From positions 16,374 through 38,856 of the forward strand of contig MU619429.1 of the NCBI GenBank assembly GCA_025201805.1: a DNA stretch of 22,483 nt, in the 5' to 3' direction. Shown one piece after another: positions 10,512 through 18,813 of this stretch (position 1 is the first letter of the stretch; each line of letters starts with the position of its first letter). The position numbers and the translations under genes were made by a program. The DNA comes from Parasitella parasitica. Lineage: Eukaryota; Mucoromycota; Mucoromycetes; Mucorales; Mucoraceae. The notes below the pieces were generated by a model. The model made no database searches. It was not told the origin of the DNA and worked only from the letters and a program-made list of their open reading frames with translations.

Positions 10512-12271
10512 ATGAGCAACGAAAATCAACCTTTGTTGGGGCATCCTGAGGCCCACCAAGAACCTACCTTTTGGTCCTCTTTCAAGGTTACTGTCTTCTC
10601 ATCTTACATCAACTACTTTTTGATCTTTGTGCCTATCGCTATCGCGTTTACTGTCTTGGGAGCATCTCCTACTGTTGTCTTTACACTCAATTTTATTGCC
10701 ATCATCCCGTTGGCAAAACTGCTGGGTTTCGGTAAAAAGCTTTGTTTAAATGGTTTGAATGGGAATCTAATCTAGATGTTGAACAGCAACCGAAGAAATT
10801 GCACTTCGATCTGGCTCGACTATTGGTGCTTTGCTCAATGCAACATTTGGAAATGCCGTAGAATTGATTTTGGGTGTTATTGCATTAAAGGAGGGGTTGA
10901 TCCGCGTTGTTCAAGGCAAGTATCGCGGTAAAATAGATCTATTATTCTCGATACTAAACGACACATGTAGCCTCTGTTCTGGGTTCCATCTTGTCTAACC
11001 TTTTGCTAGTGAGTACATTTTGTTCTTGCATCCCCGCCAAAGCCATCTTATCAAAGCAATTATGTAATTTAGGTTCTCGGTTTTTGTTTCTTTTTGGGAG
11101 GTATCAATAGAACTGAACAAAAGTTCAATGTTACAGGTAAGAAAAAAAAAAAGGGCAAGATTTAAAGATTGACATGCTGTACCACAAATCCCTCCAGCTG
11201 CTCAAACATCTTGCTCCCTTTTGGCTGTAACTACCTTGTCTCTTCTTGTTCCTGCTGCATTTTCAGCCTCTACTCCTGGGGAGGATACTGTAGAAGATAT
11301 TCTTCAATTGAGCCATGGTGTGTCGATTGTCCTGTTGATCGTTTATATTCTTTATTTACTTTTCCAGGTAACACATTTGCAACCGTGTTTGGCGTAATTT
11401 TGTTACTAATACACCTATTTTAATAGCTCAAAACACATACTTTCTTGGTACAACGCTGTATAAAAAGATGAAACAAGTGCCTCCTTTACTAAATAGCCTG
11501 TATTTTTTAGTATGAAGACGAAGAGGATGAAACAGAGGTCCCTACAACTACTCTTGCCTTCTCTGTCGGCACGTAAGTTTCCCAGTATTCTATTTGTTGT
11601 TTATTTGTGTGTTCCTGGGATTTAACCTCACCTTATACTTGTTTATCACCATATACATAGACTCTTGGTTGTCGGACTCGTTGTATCAGTTCATGCAGAA
11701 TACCTCGTTGGAGCGTAAATGTTTTTATTTGCACATTACTCACAAACAACCGTCTAATATATAGCTCTTATGTAGTATCGAAGGTGTAGTTGAGAAATGG
11801 GGCATCAATGAAACTTTTGTTGGCCTTATTTTGTTGCCTATTGTCGGAAAGTAAGTCTAGGATAATCCCTGCTTTTAAGTAGATACTGACACCCGTACTT
11901 TAGTGCCGCCGAGCATGTTAGTGCTGTTACGTTTGCCATGAAGGATAAAATGAACCTGTGTATTGGCATTGCTGTTTCATCATCCCTTCAGATCGGCTTA
12001 TTGGTTACACCTGTATTGGTTTTAGCCGGTTGGGCTATCAACCAGCCTATGACCTTGTTCTTTGAAGACTTTGAAACAGTCATTTTATTTGCAAGTGTAC
12101 TTATCGTGAATTACTTGATTCAAGATGGCAGATCGAATTGGTTGGAGGGTATCCTCTTGTTGGTAAGGGCTACATGTCATCGATTAAAAACTGATAATGT
12201 TCTAACGTGTATTTGTTTATCGATAGTCATCCTATGTGATCATTGCCATGGCGTTCTATTTATACCCTTAA
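10512..12271 (+). CDS. VCX1: Vacuolar Ca2+/H+ antiporter (CaCA superfamily, CAX type)
   Basis: Eleven exons: 10512-10731, 10787-10915, 10971-11008, 11073-11136, 11198-11367, 11427-11447, 11511-11572, 11661-11714, 11776-11850, 11904-12162, 12227-12271. They give 378 aa. It should move Ca2+ (perhaps Mn2+) into the vacuole in exchange for protons. Both signature alpha-repeats are present: [13 protein letters not shown] from residue 95 and [18 protein letters not shown] from 277, with the acidic residues Glu99 and Glu281. Other typical blocks are [43 protein letters not shown] and [14 protein letters not shown]. An acidic loop (YEDEEDETE) splits the two halves. The N-terminus (about 20 aa before span 1) is short compared with plant CAX, with no obvious autoinhibitory region. 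Intron 2 must use a GC donor, and exon 6 is only 21 nt. Confidence 0.95.
10916..10970 (+). other. GC-AG intron 2 of VCX1
   Basis: The donor is G|GCAAGT and the acceptor ATGTAG, with a TACTAAAC branch site at about 10952-10959. Only this donor gives [15 protein letters not shown] across the junction; the GT four bases downstream leads to a frame with an early stop. Confidence 0.88.
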
Positions 12272-12789
12272 ATGTGAACTTGCCTGTAGTAGTCTGTAGA
12301 CTTTTGTTTTTATATCATACATAAATTGTTTCTTTATTTGGAGTTATGTATCATCGCATGTTTTGAAATATTGTCTCGTTTTTTTTTTAAAAAAAAAAGT
12401 CTACCATAGCAGCGCCAGGTGGCATAGTAACAGCCAAAGGTTTCGAATGATATCAACTGAGAACATTCACTGCTAAATGACCTTGATCCCAGACAAAGCT
12501 TGACCTCTGCATTGCATTTTAATATATACCCGTCTTGGCCCATACATGATTTCTGTGTGAGCCAATCAAATTTTCACTGCGTGATCTTTCTTACCGCTAT
12601 GGCAGTGATAATTGTCATGGAAGATCCATGTAACACAGGGAAACACTACTAAATAAACATGTATTTATATGGGTTATTGTGTGTGTATGTGTGTGTGTAC
12701 TATTAGATTCTCTCTTTTTTCTTTTTCTTTTGCTCTATATTTCTTTTTCTTTTAAATATTTTATATATATACATATTCTTTCTCATAAA
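12272..12789. other. Intergenic: T10A10 palindrome, GT microsatellite and CT-rich leader
   Basis: After the VCX1 stop, ten T run directly into ten A (12379-12398), a perfect palindrome. A CCAAT sits at about 12561. An imperfect GT dinucleotide tract lies at 12678-12698, then a T/C-rich stretch and a TATATATA run lead into the next ATG at 12790. A 69-codon minus-strand frame at 12334-12543 has no protein-like features. Confidence 0.6.
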
Positions 12790-13765
12790 ATGGCATTCGA
12801 AGTTGATACAACACTACATCATAATTCTCGAAAAAGTCACCGAGTATATCGATCGCCATCCAGTCTGAATGAACCGAGTCCTTATGCAAAAGCCAACACA
12901 GATACAGCAATGGATATTGATGCTAAAGATGAAGAGGCTGGAAGCATTTTAATGGCATTATCACAACATGCAGCTCGGATACGGTCCAATTCAACCCATG
13001 ACAAACAGGTTCAGTCAACAGAATTGAATAAACTTGCGTAAACGTAGTAATCTTGATATTTATCTAGCCTATTGCTGCCAGTAGTATGATTACAGGAAGA
13101 AGCAATTCCATGTCCATTAGAAATCTGCTTGGTAAACCGACATTCGCCATGTGCTGTTTATCCATACTAACCAGTATGTCTAGTAGATAATGAAACATTA
13201 GCAGATAAACCACCAGTAAGCCCCTATTCAATGAATACACCATTATCGAGTACTGAATAATGTTGTTAGATTCGTCCATACCAGTCAGTCTCAACAGGAT
13301 ATAAGCCTTACTATGAATCAAGACGCAAAGGATTTCAAAGTAAATTTGCATCGTCTCAAAATATCCGGCTTAGTTTACAAGTATTTTTTTTAGTTTGTCT
13401 TGCGCAGAGAAGTACGGTATCAACAGATGAAGACATGTACCATCATCGACGTAAACAAAGATCACTCGGTAGACACCCAACTAATCAAAGCTGTGCAAAA
13501 CATTATCGGCCGTTAAAGATCAAAGGAAATACTGCACACATCCACATAAGCTACCGCATTCATGCTCATCAGGCTTCATTGGTAGAGTTTAATCAACATG
13601 GCATTATTTGCAGGTAAAAAAAAACTCATCTTCTTATCATAGTTTGAAACAGCTAGATTTAAATCAACAAAAACAATACAATCATCATACCCCAGAGCAT
13701 CTCATTCAGCACCTTACACGGACCATCATCATCACTATCCGTACCCTTACCGACAAGACGTCTGA
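12790..13765 (+). CDS. Ser/His/Arg-rich protein of unknown function
   Basis: Proposed exons: 12790-13037, 13082-13131, 13187-13215, 13285-13339, 13394-13468, 13519-13581, 13653-13765. They give 210 aa with every phase closed. I do not recognise a domain. The N-terminal part has a short motif AGSILMALSQHAARIRSNS (about 50-70) and, across the first intron, SNSMSIRNLLG (about 89-100), which look like conserved short motifs in an otherwise disordered protein. Further on come GYKPYYESRRKGF, MYHHRRKQR and a C-terminal tail with DHHHHYPYPYRQDV. No signal peptide or membrane span is seen. The basic, Ser-rich composition suggests a nuclear or regulatory protein, but that is a guess. Exons 1-4 read well; exons 5-7 are less certain. 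AATAAA lies at 13837-13842, only 32 bp before the next gene. Confidence 0.6.
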
Positions 13766-13836
13766 AATGCTGTCAATGTATATATTTGAAAAAAAAAAAA
13801 ATGTCTCGGATGAAAACAAACTATATATTGTATTTC

Positions 13837-13842
13837 AATAAA
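13837..13842 (+). terminator. Polyadenylation signal AATAAA
   Basis: AATAAA 72 bp after the stop of the Ser/His-rich gene and 32 bp before the ATG of the cysteine-rich gene, so the 3' end of one transcript and the promoter of the next must nearly coincide. Confidence 0.5.
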
Positions 13843-13873
13843 CACTTTTGCTCACTCTTTTTATTTGCTCGAC

Positions 13874-14357
13874 ATGATACTGTATTGGATTCTCCATTTA
13901 TTGTCATTATTGTTGTCCGTAAATGGATTCGTTCCATTACGTAAACATCATTATCGTATACAGACGCCAATGAACGAAACAAAAGTACTATCATCAAGCA
14001 GCAACAATGTCAGTGCTTTGTACAAAGTAGAGGGTGGCTGTGGTAAAGCCTCATTGTCTTGTATGGCATTCAGCTACAAATCTTCAATTCCCATACGCTG
14101 TGGCATCTTGGATAATGCTCCCTTATGTGAGCGCATGGATCCTATTGCAAAAGACACCAAGTGTGATGTGTTCTGTGATACAGATGGGTAGGCAGCAGTG
14201 TGTTTGGGTTTACTGAATTTCTGCATTAACATACTGAATTAGTGGCGGTAGACTGTGCGAAAGGGCTTTTCCTTCTTGTTGTTTGGGCAGCGTCAATGGA
14301 TGTACTTCTTCAAGGCCAAGAAATATTAAACTGTATACAAAGCAACATATAGATTGA
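13874..14357 (+). CDS. Small secreted cysteine-rich protein
   Basis: Two exons, 13874-14187 and 14243-14357 (55-nt intron, branch ATACTGAAT), give 142 aa. Residues 1-18 are a clear signal peptide (MILYWILHLLSLLLSVNG). The mature part contains ten Cys (in GGCGK, LSCMA, IRCG, PLCER, KCDVFC, LCER, SCC, GCT), enough for five disulfides, and two NxS/T sites in its first part (NET, NVS). No domain that I recognise is present. Small secreted Cys-rich proteins of fungi include effectors, surface proteins and antimicrobial peptides; nothing here decides between these. Spacing from the upstream gene is very short. AATAAA at 14397-14402 lies 40 bp after the stop. Confidence 0.75.
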
Positions 14358-14396
14358 CTCGTGAAACGTGAATTCGTGCCATCATAATGTCATAGC

Positions 14397-14402
14397 AATA
14401 AA
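14397..14402 (+). terminator. Polyadenylation signal AATAAA
   Basis: AATAAA 40 bp downstream of the stop codon of the small secreted cysteine-rich gene. Confidence 0.5.
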
Positions 14403-15143
14403 CATTCTTCTTATTTACATACATGTGATCATAATTGATTGATGATGATATACAAAATCAATATAATATGATAAATGCGTAGATTCCCTCATGTTTTAAA
14501 GGGCTAGATGGCATATCCCGGCTGCCAAGTATCATGAGGTCTACTTGCTCCCCGGACAATAGCACATTGCGCATACTACTGCCTGACACATGCTATATTC
14601 TTCTGCGAGCTATTCCTTTTTCTTTGTGGCAAAAGCGACAACAGCAAGGGGGCCGAGCCTTGCTAATTCGATTAGATATACAAAATCCAAACATCTTCAA
14701 AATATGTTAAAATTACTGAAGATGATTTCGAACCTATGAAGAGCATTGTTAGCTTTATCCTCTTGGATCACAAACTTTAGGTAAGCATTGTTGAGCAGAG
14801 CCAAAAAAAAAAAAAAAAAAACCGTGCCTGCAACTGCATCAGCAGCTACTGCTGATGGTTACCATCCTGTTGGCTGTCAACCACATCTTTCGTAGGTATC
14901 AATTATTTTCGTCTCTTTATCAAGTGATAGCTAGCCATCCTATTTTAAAGTCAAAGTATAGGAATGGAAACCAGCATGAATAAACAAGATTCGCACCTGC
15001 TCCCATCACATTTTGACATCTGACTTGAATGCGGAAGAAGTCTATACACTGAGCATAGCACGCGTCATGTGACATGCCTACAAAGCCAAAGATTGTTTTA
15101 CACAACCCCTTTTTCTTTATCTCTCTGGTTTTTTTTTTAAATT
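14403..15143. other. Intergenic with short coding-like fragments and an A19 tract
   Basis: No gene could be modelled. Around 14690-14780 both strands give short plausible peptides: plus, KYVKITEDDFEPMKSIVSF; minus, AYLKFVIQEDKANNALHRF. A run of 19 A (14803-14821) is followed by a plus-strand frame reading TASAATADGYHPVGCQPHLS before a stop. These may be decayed exons, but none has a start and consistent splice partners. The last 40 bp before 15144 are the T-rich leader of ATG17. Confidence 0.45.
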
Positions 15144-16861
15144 ATGGAGCAAGAACTTATAGAGCTTTTACTTGCCTCCAAAAAAGCTTTATCTGCAGGC
15201 CAATCCATCTGCGCACAAGCCAACACCTACCTACAAACATCAGAAGGTCACGTTGAGACGATTGCCAAAATCCATCCCAAGTTGCTCTTTGTCGATAATC
15301 ATATTTTAGTACAATGCAGAATATTAGAGGGCATTAGAGAATATGTAAATGCACAAACCGAGTCTTGCCAAAACATGATCAAGGTAGCAAATATAGCTAG
15401 CTTCTCTATTTTATACTCAACTTTTTAGTTTAGGACCGAGAAGCGCATTTGCAAACACTTACCATCGAGTTGACACAGATCTTTAATTTATTAAAGAAAT
15501 GCATGGTAGATAAAGACATCCTCAAGGTCAATCAGGAAATTTTGGGACAAGCAGAAGCAGAAGAGACACACGAATACACTTGTTTGTTCGACTATATTTC
15601 GGACCAAGATATCATTGATTTACAAAGACAAGCGGACGACGAGATTGGAGAGATTGAGGTTGGTAGGGTTTGTGCTCCCAAAAGGAAACATGGAATTAAA
15701 ACAGGTTATCGTCTAGTCAGTGAGCAACGCTATGCAACACCAATCCAAATTAATATCGATATTCTTGGCAGATATTGCCAAAGCACGAAAGGCATCACTA
15801 ACTTTATCGCTGGATGAAGAAACTGCTGCATATTCTAGCGAGAAAATACAGACTCAGGAAGATGAGGTATCCAACATGGCCGACATTCTGACGAGCTTGA
15901 CAAATCACTATGACCAATTGGGCGAGGCAACAAGGTGAGTGGATCAGATGCGCTCAATAAAGATAAAACACCAACTGAGAGAAACGCAGACTGTATCAAT
16001 CTGATCCGGATGGCCGTGGCCAATTGGATATCACTGTGCTCGAAGACGACCATGAACATATACCAAATATTTTAGAGGACCTGAAGCACAGTTTGGACAT
16101 TGTAGAGTCTGTAAGGTGGGTTTTCGCTAGGATTGCGAACTAGTGGCTACTGATCCTCATAAAAAAAAGCCAAGAAATTCAGCATCGAATGCAAGCTTAT
16201 CTACACGTAAGAGATGAATTGATCAAAATATTGAATCAGTTGGAAGATTTTGGTAGTCGAGGACAAGCAGACGGGATACTGGAAAAGATGCAAGACACAG
16301 AAGTTGAGATTAAAGAGAGAGAGTGCAATTTAGATGTGTTTTTTGAGCAATTGGCCAATTTAGCGAAATGGTATCGATGCTATGCTTCCTCGTACAACTA
16401 CCTGCTGTTGGAAATTGAAAGGCGAAGAAAGTCGCAAGAGAGACAAGAAACATTACGACAGGAAATAGTGAAGAAATTAGATGACGCATACAATGGCAAG
16501 TGGTTTTCATGCAAACAAACATGTCGCACAACTAAACCTCTCTCACAGACGAGCTGCAGGAAAGACGATCGTGGTCTGCTCAGCATGGCCAATATTTACC
16601 CGAGGTGCTTTGCACTTTTATCAATGTAAATTGGGAAATGTTGCGCTTAATAGCCATGTTATTAACGCAGACTCTTGTTGCGTAGGACTCTCCTTCTGTC
16701 TTGAGGGTTAACGTAGAAAGGAATTCAACTAGGCTTCCCGAGTTATCGCCTGCAAACGTTAAAAAGGTATTTGCTTATACCTGCACTCGTTTGTTTTGCT
16801 TACTAAATCCAACCAATCCAACCAGGCATTGACTGAAATACACAATTCTTCACATGAATAA
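15144..16861 (+). CDS. ATG17: Autophagy-related protein 17 (scaffold of the Atg1 complex)
   Basis: Eight exons: 15144-15383, 15434-15658, 15717-15934, 15990-16115, 16170-16495, 16549-16625, 16686-16766, 16826-16861. They give 442 aa. Atg17 is a long crescent-shaped, mostly helical scaffold that gathers Atg29/31 and Atg1-Atg13 at the phagophore assembly site. Family blocks include ALSAGQSICAQANTYLQTSE near the N-terminus, HPKLLFVDNHILVQ (about 51-64), LFDYISDQDI, ADDEIGEIE, LTLSLDEETAA and EDDHEHIPNILEDL; the rest is rich in heptads. The C-terminus carries short Ser/Thr- and Pro-containing segments (DSPSVLRVN, then LPELSPANVKK). Intron 2 has a weak GTTGGT donor; intron 5 needs a GC donor. The polyadenylation signal AATAAA (16857-16862) overlaps the stop codon. 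The gene converges on the minus-strand COX14-like gene, with 105 bp between stops. Confidence 0.93.
16496..16548 (+). other. GC-AG intron 5 of ATG17
   Basis: The donor is G|GCAAGT and the acceptor CTCACAG, with ACTAAAC just upstream as branch site. Splicing here joins LDDAYN to DELQERRSWSAQHG in frame; the neighbouring GT would shift the frame. Confidence 0.88.
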
Positions 16862-16966
16862 ACAAGGACAGGAGGAATAACAGACTTTTTCTTTTTGTTT
16901 GTGATGTTATGATTACAAAATACGAATGGAGGTTTTATACATGTGCAATTGTGTTACTTTTTTTTT

Positions 16967-17343
16967 TCAAAGATCTTTTACGAGTTCTCCCGGTCTGCTT
17001 GTATCTGGAAAAGGAGTAGGTGTAGTCGAAGTTTCAGCATGGAGTGATTTTTGTGCTTGCTGTGCTTCCAAAACATCATTGAGGCGAGCCTTATTTGCAT
17101 GTTAGTTGAATGAATTGAACATGAGCATACGCATTCATACTTACGAGTTCCTCATGAAGCTTTCCTTGCTTTTTTAGCTCCATTCTGCGGTTGACAAGCA
17201 TGCCAACATTGACCATGTAATAAACTGCAAAATTTTTAATGATGTGTAAACCATACTCAACACAGGGAATTACCGGTAGTTCCTGCAAGTAGAAGAACTG
17301 CTGATTTTTGTGCTATGTCAGCTAGACGACCAGTTACTGCCAT
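16967..17343 (-). CDS. COX14: COX14-like mitochondrial cytochrome oxidase assembly protein
   Basis: Three exons on the minus strand: 17343-17274, 17224-17145, 17089-16967 (introns of 49 and 55 nt), giving 90 aa. The first half, VTGRLADIAQKSAVLLLAGT and on to TVYYMVNVGMLVNRR, matches the small COX14-type family: a basic amphipathic start, one membrane span (about 12-35) and a basic flank. Such proteins sit in the inner mitochondrial membrane and couple Cox1 synthesis to complex IV assembly. The rest is a charged helix (RMELKKQGKLHEELARLNDV) and a Ser/Thr/Pro tail, longer than in the shortest members. A longer upstream start would run through the poly-T tract and encode mostly Phe, so the start at 17343 is preferred. 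Divergent from SNF7, convergent with ATG17. Confidence 0.78.
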
Positions 17344-17380
17344 AGTGAATTTTATAAAGAGATACAAAAGTAAAAAGACA

Positions 17381-17381
<1 letters not shown>

Positions 17382-17434
<53 letters not shown>
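17382..17434. repeat. 53-base poly(A) homopolymer in a divergent promoter
   Basis: An uninterrupted A run of 53 bases, 39 bp upstream of the minus-strand COX14-like start (where it reads as T) and 175 bp upstream of SNF7. Long poly(dA:dT) tracts exclude nucleosomes in fungal promoters, so it may act for both genes; the exact length may also carry sequencing error. Confidence 0.85.
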
Positions 17435-17436
<2 letters not shown>

Positions 17437-17608
17437 TGGACGCAAGCAGCCTGGTCGTGAGTGTTTACAATATATACACTACAGAATCAAAATCATCCAA
17501 TAGAATTGGGAAAATTGGTTAGGCTGAACACACTATTTAAATCTTTCGTAGCTGCATCTTCTTTTCTTTTTTTCGTCAACACCACATATTTTTTGTTTCT
17601 AATCACAG

Positions 17609-18471
17609 ATGAATCTTTTCTATGGCAAGGCAAAACAGAAAAATACAACAAAAGACACCATGTTACGTCTGCGTGAAGCTCTAGATATGCTGGATAAAAG
17701 GGTGACGCATTTACAGACAAAGGCCGATAACGAGATGAAGATAGCCAAGGCAAATGCTACCAAAAATAAGAAAGGCAAGTAAGACTAGTATGGTGGCGTA
17801 TACTCATTAATAACCTGTGGATTTAGTCGCTATATTGGCCCTGAAAAGAAAAAAAATGCATGAAGCTAATATCGAAAAGATGGATAGTGCTCGTTTAAAC
17901 ATTGAAAGCCAAATGATTACCTTGGAAAATGCCAATGTTAACCTCGAAATTATGAATGCCATGAGTGCTGCTGCTGAAACTATGAAGAATACCCACAAGG
18001 AATTGTACGTCTTTTTGTGTGAGGATAGTAGAAATTCAGATCACAAGCTAACTTTTTGCATAGGGATATTGACAAGGTGGATTCTACCATGGATAATATC
18101 CGTGACCAGATGGAACTCGGCGCTGAAATTTCAGAAGCTATTTCTCGACCTGTAAATGGAAGCGATGAGATCGATGAGGTACATGTATATGCTATATACA
18201 CGAAATCATCTGTTAACAGTATTTATGTTCAGGATGAATTATTGGAGGAGTTGGAGGAATTGGAACAAGAAGAATTAGATGCCAAAATGTTGAGCCCCTC
18301 TTCACCAGTTATATTAGCACCCAACGTTCCTGTTGATAAGCCTAGTAAGTTTTATGTACATCAGTTTTATATATGGTCAAGTGTTAAATCATATGCCGTT
18401 TAGTCGTTACTCGCGAAGAATCTGATGAAGAAGCCGAACTTCGAGCACTACAAGCGAGTATGGCCTCGTAA
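17609..18471 (+). CDS. SNF7: ESCRT-III core subunit Snf7/Vps32 (CHMP4)
   Basis: Five exons: 17609-17774, 17827-18004, 18064-18178, 18233-18344, 18404-18471. They give 212 aa, close to the usual 210-240. Snf7 polymerises on endosomal membranes to pinch off intralumenal vesicles, and acts in other membrane scission. Seen: basic helix 1 region ([19 protein letters not shown]), [51 protein letters not shown], the acidic run [16 protein letters not shown] (about 154-169), and a C-terminal helix [14 protein letters not shown] for Vps4-type binding. Intron 1 must use a GC donor. The bases before the ATG (TTTCTAATCACAG) look like an intron end, and GTGAGT at 17457-17462 could be its donor, so a 5' UTR intron is possible. 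Confidence 0.94.
17775..17826 (+). other. GC-AG intron 1 of SNF7
   Basis: The donor is G|GCAAGTAAG and the acceptor GGATTTAG. Using this donor gives [15 protein letters not shown], the conserved SNF7 block. The nested GTAAGA four bases further would put the next exon out of frame. Confidence 0.86.
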
Positions 18472-18813
18472 AAGAATGATGGAATCCGAAACGATCGGTT
18501 CCAGCATATATCAAAACGACAACAATCGTGCAAGTAAACTGAAATTTTTTTTTCTCTCTCCCTATCTTTTGATACACCTACTGATACACAGACAAAGTCT
18601 AAATTCACAATGTTTTATTTGTTGATGAATGAATCAATATCTTAATTTCATGATGGCAGCTAATAATTGTTTTGGATTTTCACCCAATAAATCTGCGTAT
18701 TTCAAATTGTGTACATCAGTTTCAGTCCGCAAGTTAATAATATACACCCTTTATATGGTGGCAATCGTATCTACCTATCACTTTTAGTTTTCTCTTCCAT
18801 TCTCTATATTTCA
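18472..18813. other. Intergenic between SNF7 and sphingosine kinase
   Basis: This is the 3' flank of SNF7 with AATAAA at 18686-18691, followed by a short T/C-rich leader of the next gene (CTCTTCCATTCTCTATATT). No other feature is seen. An in-frame extension of the kinase up to 18709 exists but has no ATG at its first codon. Confidence 0.5.

Noticed and set aside
10242..10559. 105-codon minus-strand ORF
   Set aside because: It overlaps the VCX1 start and leader; the composition is that of a reversed CT-rich leader.
10920..10970. Conventional GT donor for VCX1 intron 2 (GTATCG at 10920)
   Set aside because: It shifts the frame and reaches a stop within a few codons, losing the conserved [12 protein letters not shown].
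13064..13351. 95-codon minus-strand ORF with hydrophobic segments
   Set aside because: It overlaps exons 2-4 of the Ser/His-rich gene and their introns on the other strand; the plus-strand reading has consistent splice sites.
17257..17445. Minus-strand frame starting in the poly-T tract (a long Phe run joined to the COX14-like N-terminus)
   Set aside because: The extra N-terminus is only translation of the homopolymer; the family start is the ATG at 17343.
17315..17503. Plus-strand poly-Lys frame
   Set aside because: It is the A53 tract read through, antisense to the COX14-like first exon.
18709..18813. Upstream extension of the sphingosine kinase
   Set aside because: It has no ATG at its first codon, is T-rich leader-like, and is not needed for the family fold; the ATG at 18814 is preferred.
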